Source: Parachlorella kessleri (Eukaryota; Chlorophyta; Trebouxiophyceae; Chlorellales; Chlorellaceae). From it: 19,130 nt of DNA. The stretch's first letter is position 1, and every line of letters begins with the position of its first letter. The stretch covers positions 1 to 19,130 of the forward strand of contig BBXU01001905.1 of NCBI GenBank assembly GCA_001598975.1. Reading direction: 5' to 3'. The position numbers and the translations under genes are program-made. The notes under the pieces are model-generated. The model was given only the letters and a program-made list of their open reading frames with translations, was not told the origin of the DNA and searched no databases. Below, in pieces: positions 8,683-17,002 of this stretch.

Positions 8683-9558
8683 AATGCACTCGTAGGCGGT
8701 TACGCCTGGTAGAAATGTCCCTGTAATGGGCTGCTTGCGTCATTACTTGTTGTTTGGGTTTTGTGCTGCTGTTGAGCGCGCCAGCACCATTAATTGGAGT
8801 GTGAACTGTTGACAATACACTCTGCCTGTATGTGAAAGGCGACGCCTCGGAGTCATTGAAGCGTTTGGTAGAACGTTTTCGCATGTAAGTTTGTTTTGTA
8901 TGGCTGACTGACGAAGTAGGGGTCCCGAAGTCTCCGTGAACATGCCTGTTGCGGATTGGAGGTTAGGAGGGAGGGACTTTCCCAGGCCTCCTCTCTTGTT
9001 GAGTTTCAATAATTTCCATGATGAATGCGATACCCACCCTTATAGAATCCTTCGCAACCGGTGTTGCCAGGGCAGCAACTTGGCAGTTGTGTAGTGTCGC
9101 TTCCACGGTCTGTGTGGCTTGCTGGCAACTCGAAATTTGCTGCCTACTGCTCGCCTGCTGCACCTGTTGGCTGTGGAAATAGCATGTACCAGAGACAGCA
9201 CTCCAAGGGGTTTGGGCACCGCGCCCTGCCAGCCTGACCATGAGCCTGACCTTCCTCTTCCAACCGCTTGCGCCCAGCTGTCCTGCATGCTCAGCCATGT
9301 GATCACAAACTACTTCAAGCACTCTATGGCACGAATGAATGACTGAATCAATTTATGAACTGCGATAAAGCAGGTGCGACAGTGCTATGTAAAACAGCAG
9401 CCAGTAGCCGTGCGTCAAACGAGGTTTACTTACCTTCCCTCCGTCGGCTCTTTGCACGCTCCCCTGTGCTCGGCGTGACGGTCAAGAAAGTGTACATGAA
9501 CCAGCTGAACCTGCTTCCACCCTTTTGCAGGTGCCTCTGAGGCCCTTACTTTCTAGCC
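8683..9558. other. spacer C3-C4, shortest spacer type, no gene seen
   Basis: Just past the stop is AGGCG-GTTA-CGCCT (8694-8707), a perfect 5-bp stem with a 4-nt loop and the best-formed copy with C4. TGTAA occurs at 8722-8726. TGTATGGCTGACTGAC at about 8897-8912 repeats motifs after C2 and C6. The 33-bp core is at 9264-9296. Unlike the spacers after C1, C2, C4 and C5, this one lacks the exon-like relic block and passes directly to the exon-1-like region of C4 (TTCCACCCTTTTGCAG acceptor at 9530). Confidence 0.5.
9264..9296 (+). repeat. spacer core element, copy 3
   Basis: Same block as the other cores with several differences at its end (CAGCTGTCCTGCATGCTCAGC), 582 nt past the C3 stop. Confidence 0.65.
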
Positions 9559-9601
9559 ATGCTCAGAGCCCTGCCTGGAAACCCACTGCCTTCAGACCCT
9601 G
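9531..9601 (+). other. degenerate or alternative first exon of C4
   Basis: Flanked by a TTTTGCAG acceptor and a CCCTG/GTGAGT donor exactly as exon 1 of C2 and C5. It contains ATGCTCAGAGCCCTG at 9559 (MLRAL), but a net 1-nt loss afterwards changes the peptide to MLRALPGNPLPSDP, which no longer looks like a basic presequence. Joining 9601 to the GGCTGCAG acceptor at 10186 would keep the frame of C4 (total 521 aa), so it may still be used; otherwise it is a relic or part of the 5' untranslated region. Confidence 0.45.
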
Positions 9602-10242
9602 GTGAGTGGTGCTCTGCATCCTGCAAGTGAGACACCCTGCAATTGAGTAGGTGCCACACGAGGGCACCCACCTGGAGAAGGGCATCGTTGTGTCCATACG
9701 ACAGGCGCAACGACCGACAGAGGTATGCTGTCGCTAGAATCTTGCAACCAGCCTGGTGGGTGCGTCACTTGGACCCGCTTAGGTCGTGGGCCGTGCCTTT
9801 GACCAGAAAGGGCTTTGCAACGAGGACTGTCACCTGCATGCATGCAGTTCGCCAGCCCCACCTGACTGCTTGCGTGTGACAGGAGGTGGTGACAGGAGGT
9901 GCAAAGCCTAGGTGAGGCGCCCGCGCAAATGCACGCTGCCATAATGGCTCTCATTGCGAGCCTTTCTTTGAGCAGACTGGATGAGGCAGCTTCTTTGGTG
10001 AACCAGCTCAACAGCAGGTTCAGGTACCACACATCCGAAAAATTTCTGATTTTTGCTGTCCCATGTGGAGCCGTGGCCGCCCATTTTGCTAGGACTGGAT
10101 AAGGGGCATTAGTCAAGAGAAGGGTTTCTTGCACCACTCTGTAGCTCCGGCACCAAGCAATATACCGCTCCCATTGGTGGCTGCAGGAAGCCCACAAGGA
10201 CCAGTAGGCCACTCTAGCTGCCACCCCTGCTGTCTTTGCTCC
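9602..10242. other. C4 upstream region (intron or 5' untranslated sequence)
   Basis: Homologous to positions 300-744 upstream of C1 and to 16620-17002 upstream of C6. It contains an ACAG/GAGGTGCAAAGCCTAG/GTGAGG stretch at 9892-9917 that could be a tiny exon, and a GGCTGCAG acceptor-like site at 10181-10186. The frame of C4 is open from 10129 but that position is TTG, so it is not taken as the start. Confidence 0.45.
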
Positions 10243-11709
10243 ATGCCCCTCACCAGACCAGTGACCTTGTCATGGCACCGGCCCCTCCGCCACCCCACCG
10301 TGCCCACCCAGCTGAGCGGGGACGCAGGCGCGTGCAGAAAGCTGCGGCCTACAATAAATACATATGGGCGCAATCAGGCTTGCGGCAGCAGCAGCCCTGT
10401 CTCCCACGGTAGGTCAGGCAGAGCGTCAGCGGTTGTGGCAGCAGCGCAGCCCCAGCCTGACAGCAGCAGCAGCAGCAGCACAGCACAGCCCTGCCCGCTG
10501 CACGCCTGCCTGCTGCTGTATGGCATTACTGATCTGGCAGCCTTCAGCGCCCCCAAGCACCTGGCCCTTAGCCAGGAGGAGGTCGACAGAAATGTGGAGC
10601 CAAAGCTGGCGGCGCTGGCGGCAGAGGGGCTCAGCCCCAAACAGATGGCACAGCTCTTGGGACAAGAGCCATACTCTCCCTTGCCATGCAGCTACAAGGA
10701 CACCTTCCAGCCCAACCTGCAGGTGCTGCGGGACATCGCAGCGCACATGCAGTACAGGCCCCACCCCAAGACACCGCAGCTCACTGCACTGGGGAAGGTG
10801 CTGGCAGCGTCTTCAATCTCCGCTGCCCGGTACCTGGCCCGCGACCCCAAAAAGGTTCAGGAGCTGCTGCAGTGCCTGGAAAGGGATCTGGGCATTGGGT
10901 TGAAGCAACTGGCAGCCTGCAACTCTCTTTTCCAGTGCCTGTTCGTATCTGGCAGCTCAGCGCAGGCGGCCATTGCGATGCTGTTGGAAAAGGGGGTACC
11001 TGTGCAGCAGGTAGCGCGCATGGCCCTTGCTCATCCCACCCTGCTGAAGCGCAGTGCCACAGCACTTGCGGCTAATCTGGCCGCCCTGGAAGAGTTACTT
11101 GATCTGGACGCAGCAGCGGCCCTACAGTTGGCAGTGGGCCAGCCTAACCTCTTCTCTTATGATATTAAGGCCAGGCTGCCTCCCCTGCTGCATTTTTTAG
11201 ACACCTACATGGGGGTGGAGGGGGCGGGGCGCAAGCTGGTGCGGGCGCAGCCCACACTTGGCACACTCACTGCCGCAGCAGCAGAGCGCAGTATCGACAG
11301 CCTGGCAGCAAGGGGGTACAGCCAGAAGCAGATCCAGGGGATGATCAACGGCACCCCCATCCTTATCATGCTGAATCTGGACAGCCCGCTGCAGCGGCAA
11401 AAACTGGACTGGATTGAGCGGGTGTCGCCCTGGAAGCTGGAAGACTTCTTGTCTGTACCCGTTTACTTGACATACAGCACACAGCGCTTGGCCGCCCGGC
11501 TGGCTCTCCTGCGGGAGTGTGGGCTGCAGTTACCATCCACTCCCAGTCGGCTTATTAACCCAAGTAGTGCCACATTCTTGGCTGCTGTGCGCAAGCTGCT
11601 GGCCGGGCTGGGGCGGGAGCTGCCCTGGGCCAGCTGGGCGGAGTGGGAAGAGGCGTGGCTGGGCACGAAGGAGGGCAGGGAGTGGGGCTTCCCGCCGCTC
11701 AAGGAGTGA
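10243..11709 (+). CDS. mTERF-like organellar protein, array copy C4 (488 aa, intact)
   Basis: The start is ATG 10243, the first in-frame ATG and the one shared with C3 and C6. An alternative spliced start at 9559 is possible. The presequence is rich in Ser, Arg and Thr and ends SAVVAAAQ, followed by a poly-Ser stretch encoded by CAG-register repeats (about 10459-10482). Then come PCPLHACLLLYGITDLAAF, KQMAQLLGQ (shared with C5 only), repeats with QPNLFSYDIKARLPPLLHFL, LSVPVYLTYSTQRLAARLAL, and the conserved Trp/Glu tail. It has no lesion and retains the QPxLF element that C1 lost. By position and C-terminal sequence it is the block-duplication partner of C1. Organellar nucleic-acid binding is inferred from the mTERF-like repeats; the target is unknown. 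Confidence 0.87.
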   Translation: MPLTRPVTLSWHRPLRHPTVPTQLSGDAGACRKLRPTINTYGRNQACGSSSPVSHGRSGRASAVVAAAQPQPDSSSSSSTAQPCPLHACLLLYGITDLAAFSAPKHLALSQEEVDRNVEPKLAALAAEGLSPKQMAQLLGQEPYSPLPCSYKDTFQPNLQVLRDIAAHMQYRPHPKTPQLTALGKVLAASSISAARYLARDPKKVQELLQCLERDLGIGLKQLAACNSLFQCLFVSGSSAQAAIAMLLEKGVPVQQVARMALAHPTLLKRSATALAANLAALEELLDLDAAAALQLAVGQPNLFSYDIKARLPPLLHFLDTYMGVEGAGRKLVRAQPTLGTLTAAAAERSIDSLAARGYSQKQIQGMINGTPILIMLNLDSPLQRQKLDWIERVSPWKLEDFLSVPVYLTYSTQRLAARLALLRECGLQLPSTPSRLINPSSATFLAAVRKLLAGLGRELPWASWAEWEEAWLGTKEGREWGFPPLKE

Positions 11710-13170
11710 GGCTTGTAAGTAAAGGCGGTTACGCCTGTGAGACATGGTCTCTTGCGCTGAGGTAATTGTATTACTAGTTGTTGCTTTAGATGTTGCATCC
11801 CTTGTGTGCCAGCACCACTGCAAATCTTGACATCAGCTTACCTTGACACAGTGGCATTTGTACAATTGCGGCTGGTCATTGTCTTTTTTGGAGCATTCGA
11901 CAGAGGGCAGGCGGAGATTCCCAGGCATGCTTACCTTGCAGCGCTGCCTGATGTTGTGTGCTTGCCCTTGTGTCCTGTTGCGGATATTCCCGGCCATCCT
12001 CTCAATAAGTGAGTGTCATTTATATGCTTGAGGATTGGTTATTTCAATCCCCCTGCTACCGGTCTTGACAGGGTTATAAGCTTGGCAGGGCACAGGAGTG
12101 GCGACTTGCATGTCCCTGTGAGGTTTGGCTGACGGGCCCCAACCTCGCTGCCTTGAGCTTGCCTCCTGCACCAACGGTTGGCTCGGAAATATGATGAGCC
12201 AGGGAAAGCACTTGAAGGGTCTTCCGCACCGCAACAGCCTCTAGGGTTAAAGTGCCTGGCTGCTGCAAGCCCTCCCCTCCCAACCGCTTGCGCCCCAACT
12301 GGGATGCATGCTCCGCTAACAGGAGAAATACACCCTGAAAGCAGCTTATCACACCACATAGTATGCTATTCAAAGCCTGATAGCTGTGTGGCTGGGGCAA
12401 CGGCAAGGTATGATAAGGGCTTACAAGTCATTAGCATGGGTTGCAGGTAGTGCGAACAGGGTGTAAGAGTTATTGTAAGACTTGTTATTGCCAGTCGCAC
12501 ACCAAATGCTTCGTTTAGCTCGTAGTCTCGGTATCCTTTCCTTATGTGTTTGTTTAATGTCCAGCAGGTTTCAGATAGGTGTCAGATGCACGAAAGCCTC
12601 GTTGCTGTGGGAGGGGAGTGTCCATCAGCTGCCGTCTTCCATCCTGGTAGCTGGTTTGTGGGCTGCAGTTAGTGTGTGTAGGAGGGAGAGGTGGCCCTCG
12701 AGTGACAGTGCGGGCTGCAAATATAAGATAGTGCCCCTGCGAACAAGGCCCCGTCCTTTGTTGTGCAGGTGAGGGTGTTCTGAGGCGCGCTCAACGCAGC
12801 CAAGCAGGAGGCGCAGCATCGTCACGGTGCCTCGGCAAGCTTGCTGGTGTGGCCATACTGTGTAAGACCTAGCGGCATCTGCAAACACCCCTGTTCTGTT
12901 CCACGCCTGGGTGAGACTAAGATTTGCTGTCGCCTGTATCAAGGCCTCTGCCTCCCGGAGAGCCAGCCACTCTTTGGGGCTGGTTAATGTCTACGCACTC
13001 ACGGCCTCGAAACCAGCGAGCGAGCTACTATCCAGAGCCAAGCTCCCTTGCTTATATTTCTGACCCTTCCCTCCACCTGCTCCCTGCATGCTCCCCCTCA
13101 GCTGGCCATGGCGGTAGGGGAGTTCACAAGCCAGGCCAGCCTTGCTAAACCTGGAACTGCCCTTCTACAG
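11710..13170. other. spacer C4-C5, partner of the C1-C2 spacer, no gene seen
   Basis: It begins with AGGCG-GTTA-CGCCT (11723-11736), a perfect short stem-loop. The segment GCTGCCTGATGTTGTGTGC near 11942 matches the C1 spacer only. The 33-bp core is at 12284-12317. The stretch at about 12325-12415 (CCTGAAAGCAGCTTATCACA...GGCAACGGCAAGGTA) is nearly identical to the C1 spacer. The exon-like relic block follows a TTGTGCAG at 12768. GCTTATATTTCTGACCCTTCC near 13049 is a TATA-like sequence upstream of C5 but is not conserved enough to call a promoter. The region ends at a TTCTACAG acceptor (13170). Confidence 0.55.
12284..12317 (+). repeat. spacer core element, copy 4
   Basis: Same core, one base longer (GCGCCCCAACTGG), ending ATGCATGCTCCGCT, 575 nt past the C4 stop. 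Confidence 0.65.
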
Positions 13171-13195
13171 GTGCCTCTGGGGCCTTACGTCCAAG

Positions 13196-15015
13196 ATGAT
13201 GCTGAGAGCCCTATCCCGCAGAGCCACAGCCTTCAGACCCTGGTGAGTGGCCATTCGCACCTGCTTGCAGAGTAGGAGTCAGATAGGGCGGCACTCCTAC
13301 CTCTAAAATAATTTTAGCGGTCAATTTGAGTATTATGATGGTGTTCCAATTTGATTCAACATAGGCCACTGCGCTCAGGTGCTTATGGCAGGTTCGGTTG
13401 ATATGGCAAGATGCAATCTCGCTTCAAGCTACATGGTCGGGTCGGCCATCTGTGCAGGGCATGTGGCCTCATGCATCCTCCCTCGTCGCAAGATGGCTCG
13501 CTGCCACACAGCGGGCCAGCTGCGGATGGGCGTGCCATGTTTCCATTAATATCTCTGCCGCCAGCCAAGCAGCAGCAACAGCAGCAGCAGCAGCGTGCGT
13601 CGCTTGACACCTTGCAAGTGCTCCTCGATTCAGCAGCAGCAGCCAGCCCGAGTCTGACGAGCCTCACTACCCTCACCACATGTAGGACCATAGTGACAGC
13701 AGCCACAGCAGCTGCCCGTGCAAGCCCAGTCCAATCTTCCAGGTCCGTGGATAAAGGGCCTGACAAGGGGCATGAGGCCACCGGCAGCCCAGCCCAGCCC
13801 TGCCCACTGCACGCCTGCCTGCTGCGGCATGGCATCACCGACCTAGCAGCCTTCAGCGCCCCCAAGCACCTGGCCCTCAGCTGGGAGGTGGTCAGCAGCA
13901 ACGTGGAGCCCAAGCTGGCGGCGCTAGTGGCAGAGGGGCTCAGTCCCAAGCAGATGGGACAGCTCTTGGGACAAGGGACCAACTCACCACTGGCATGCAG
14001 CTACAAGGACACCTTCCAGCCTAACCTACAGCTGCTACAGCAAACCGCAGCTTATGTCCCGAAGAGGCAAGGACCCAAGTCACATCTCACGGCGGCAGGG
14101 ATGTTTCTGGCAGCATCACCACGAGCAGCTGCCAGTTACCTGTCTCGCGACCCTGGCAAGGTGCAGCAGCTGCTGCGGTGGCTGGAGGGCAGCCTGGGAA
14201 TTGGGTTGCAACGCCTGGCAGCCTGCAGTAGCCTTTGCTACGCTCTTGCTCTGTCAGCTGGGGCAGCTAGTGCTGTTTGCTTGTCTCTGCAAGAGCAGCA
14301 GGTGTCAGCAGAGCGGGTGGCACACATGCTCGTTAGGCAGCCAACAGTATTTGGGCTTCAACCCAGAGTTCTGTCTGCACGTTTGGAAGCCTTGCAGTCC
14401 AACCTGGACCTGCACACAGCAGCAGCTTTGCAGCTTGCCCTGGCAAACTCCAGGCTGCTGACTGGCAACATGGAGGCGAACCTACCATCCCTGCTGCGCT
14501 TCTTGGATGGCTACATGGGGGAGGAGGGGGCAGGGCGCAGGCTGGTGCGTGCACAGCCTGCCCTTGTCACACTGACAGCCAAAATAGCAGAGCGCAGCAT
14601 TGGCAGCCTGCCAGCAAGGGGGTACAGCCAGCAGCAGATCCAGAGAATGATCTTCAAGCTAGCCACTATCCTCGCTCTGAACCTTGACAGCCCGTTACAG
14701 CGGCAGAAGCTTGACTGGATCGAGCGTGTGTCACCCTGGGTGCTGGACGATTTCTTGGATAAGCCACAGTACTTAGTCACCAAGACCCGCCGCCTGGCTG
14801 CTCGGCTTGCTCTCCTGCAAGAGTGCAAGCTGCAGCCGCCGTCCACCGCTGCAACGGTGACAACGACGAGTGATGGGCGCTTCATTAATAGTGTGAACAA
14901 GCGGCTAGCCAGGCAGGGAAGGGAGCTGCCATATGTTAGCTGGGCGGAGTGGGAGGAGGCGTGGCTGAGCACGGAGGAGGGCAGGGAATGGGGCTTCCCG
15001 CCCCACAAGGAGTGA
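13196..15015 (+). CDS. mTERF-like organellar protein, array copy C5 (two exons, 534 aa)
   Basis: The proposed structure is exon 1 at 13196-13242 and exon 2 at 13458-15015. Exon 1 encodes MMLRALSRRATAFRP (the second Met may be the real start), a basic, Ser/Ala-rich organelle presequence. The CCCTG/GTGAGT donor and TCTGTGCAG/GG acceptor keep the frame and match C2. An unspliced start at ATG 13411 would also give an open frame, but it begins inside the predicted intron and has no targeting character. Exon 2 has an eight-Gln run (CAG repeat, about 13570-13593), the PCPLHACLLRHGITDL cap near residue 130, then a central part clearly unlike its paralogues (LSLQEQQVSAERVAHMLVRQ, HTAAALQLALANSRLL). 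It rejoins them at LLRFLDGYMGEEGAGRRLV and KPQYLVTKTRRLAARLALL; the tail begins YVSWAEWEEAWL and ends REWGFPPHKE. C5 is the most diverged member, so it is either an older lineage or under different selection. mTERF-type function is inferred. Confidence 0.8.
13243..13457 (+). other. predicted intron 1 of C5 (215 nt)
   Basis: GTGAGTGG at the start, CATCTGTGCAG at the end, phase 2, same borders as the C2 intron. An in-frame TGA at 13399 lies inside it, so the upstream exon can only be joined by splicing. Confidence 0.6.
13570..13593 (+). repeat. CAG microsatellite in C5 (poly-Gln)
   Basis: Seven CAG units and one CAA in frame encode eight Gln in the linker between presequence and cap. Shorter CAG runs sit at the same place in C2 (about 4046-4057, Gln). 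In C4 (about 10459-10482) and C6 (about 17229-17240) they are read in the Ser register. Confidence 0.85.
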
Positions 15016-15614
15016 TGCTTGTCCGGAAAGATGGTAACGCCTGTGCATGGTCCCTTGTGTTAAGCTAGTTGTGTCACTAGTGGTCGCTTTTGCACTTTGC
15101 ACTCTGGATGAACGTGTCGGCGCTGAGTATATCTCTTGAGTATTGACTGCTCATATCGACCTAGAGTCCTTAATGTACACAACCGACTGCTCCTTGGCAT
15201 TGACAAGCACTTAACGGCAGTTCGACGGAGATTGTGCGTATGCGCTTGTGTCTACAGCTGACTGATAATGTAAGCTCCCCTCGTGTCCATCAACTTGCTT
15301 GTGGCGGGTTGCAGGTTGATAAGGACTTTCCCGGCCTTCCTCTCTAGTTGTATCTGGCAATCATGTGCTGAGAGTCGGGATTATTTCCTTTGCAACCGGC
15401 GTTGACATGGCCGTACTTGATAGAGCACAGGGGTGGCTGCTGTACGCTGTGTGAGGCTTGCTGGTCCCCCAAGCTTGCTGCCTTGAGCTCGCCTGCTGCA
15501 CCAACTGTGACATTGTTGATGCATGTGCCAGGGAAGCAGTAAGGGGTCCTGGGCACCGTAAACAGCCACCTGGATCGAACTTGTCTAATGCGGCAAGCTG
15601 CCCTCCCCTCCCGA

Positions 15615-15647
15615 CCGCTTGCGCCCAGCTGGACTGCATGCTCCGCT
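15615..15647 (+). repeat. spacer core element, copy 5
   Basis: CCGCTTGCGCCCAGCTGG then ACTGCATGCTCCGCT, closest to an array consensus, 600 nt past the C5 stop. Confidence 0.7.
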
Positions 15648-16061
15648 ATGAGAAGAAGTATACCCCCAATCATCGATACAGCCGGCAATGCAACCCATCA
15701 GAACTCAGGCAAGCCCCTGTCACTACAGTTCGCCTTTAACTCTGTTCGCACGACCAGCCACCCTCAATGAATACAGCCCTGAGCAGCTCATGACAACGCA
15801 TAAATGCGATTGAATGCCTATTTAGCTGTTATTGAGGCAAAGCGAGGTAGGACAAGCTTGTATCAGTGCCAGTGGACACCGAGTGTTTTTTTGGTTTCGT
15901 GTGTCTTGTGTTTCCCCTCCTCACGGTTATTCCGTTTTCTTGCCAGCAAAGCGTCGTGATACCTGCACTTGAAAGGTGCACGAAAGCCTCGCGACTGGGT
16001 GAGGAGGGGTGTCCATCAGCTGCCAGGCCTGCGACCCAGACCCGTTCCTCTGGTACTGCAG

Positions 16062-16173
16062 GTGAAGGCCTTCAGGGGCTTGGTCAACAGAGTTGATAAG
16101 GAGGCGCAGCAACTGACTACAGCAGCTGATTATGTCAGAGGAGGTCAGTGGAGCGACATCACGCTCTGGGTCA
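16062..16173 (+). other. exon-like relic in spacer C5-C6
   Basis: It is bordered by a TACTGCAG acceptor and a TCA/GTAAGC donor, and one frame is open throughout. The encoded peptide includes FRGLVNRVDKEAQQ and GGQWSDITLWV and looks protein-like and helical. Homologous blocks after C1 (3200), C2 (6328) and C4 (12769) keep the acceptor but carry stops or frame changes. It may be a remnant of a gene once linked to the unit, or an untranslated exon. No family is recognised. Confidence 0.35.
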
Positions 16174-17002
16174 GTAAGCATGCTGGGTGCCGCCGCCTTG
16201 TGCAAGTCTGACAGCCTGTGCGCTCCACTGCTCCTTCCTTACAGCCTGGTCTGGGAGCAATCCGAGGATAGACCCTCTGGAGAACCCCCTGAAAGGCGAC
16301 CTCCCTGATGCGTGGCCGAGGGGTTTACTAGGGGGTTATTAAGAACTAGGGCTAGGGAGCGTCCAGGGTGGTTTCAGAAGGATCTTACAAGAAAGTCTGT
16401 AAGGAGGTTACATACCGGCTCCAGGAGGCTGGAGGTATCTAAGGGGTCTGCAACCCAGACTAGGCCGTCCACAAGGGGTTTTATGGATAAGGCATGCACG
16501 GAAGGTGATGCCCTCACTTAACAGGGGCAGGCAGTGCAAGCACAGAAGAAGGAGGGGTGAACTGTAGTTACTGGGCTGGGTGCACTTATGCTCTGGGCCT
16601 CGCCGGGGTTATGATCCAGTCAGCCCCTTCCCAGTAGAGTTGCCACCTGCATGCAGATCGCCGGCCCCGCCTGGCTACCTGGGTATGACAGGAGTTGCCC
16701 GGCTTATAGGTGAGGTGACCGCGCAACTTCCAGCTGCGTTACTTACTCTGATGGCAAGCTCTTTCAAGGGCGGACTGGAGAAGCGGCACCTTGGCTGAAC
16801 CTTCCCTGCAGCACGGTGACGTAGCCCGCATCCGGGAACTTGTATTCCTTGTAGAGCCCTGGCTGCCAGTTCTACTAGGGCTGGATAATGGGGTGCCCCA
16901 CCCTGCAGGACTGACACCAAGCACTTGCCATCTCTGTTGGTGGCTGCAGGTTGCCCGCAAGGAGTAGGCTCCTCTAGCCGCCACCTCTGCCCTAACTTCA
17001 AC

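Larger units (their letters stand above)
1..9520 (+). repeat. three-gene block, first copy (C1-C2-C3)
   Basis: Landmarks of this block recur about 9.5 kb later: the AACCAGGAAAGGG region near 310 (offset about 9490), the C1 stop (9522), exon 1 of C2 (9508), the C2 intron acceptor (9524), the C2 stop (9521), and the C3 stop (9792). The spacer types also correspond one to one. Block edges are approximate because the homology extends to the window start. Confidence 0.65.
15016..17002. other. spacer C5-C6, longest spacer, mostly diverged repeat
   Basis: A degenerate GGTAACGCCTGTG motif follows the stop. The stretch CGGGATTATTTCC...GTTGACATGGCCGTACTT near 15374-15417 is almost identical to the one after C6. 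The 33-bp core is at 15615-15647. The block at about 15970-16030 and the exon-like block at 16062-16173 are the best-preserved versions in the array. About 16260-16390 matches the C2-C3 spacer only. From 16620 the sequence is the 5' flank type of C1, C3 and C4, including ACAG/GAG...TATAG/GTGAGG at 16688-16715. The C6 frame is open from 16925 (a TTG) and a GGCTGCAG acceptor-like site ends at 16949. Confidence 0.5.

Noticed and set aside
13040..13060. TATA-box promoter of C5
   Set aside because: GCTTATATTTCTG is TATA-like, but the corresponding sites before C2 and C4 are not conserved and no transcript start is known.
13411..13457. Start of C5 at ATG 13411
   Set aside because: It lies in the predicted intron just before the acceptor. 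The C2 counterpart has no ATG in frame there, and the upstream MLRALSRR exon gives a better N-terminus.
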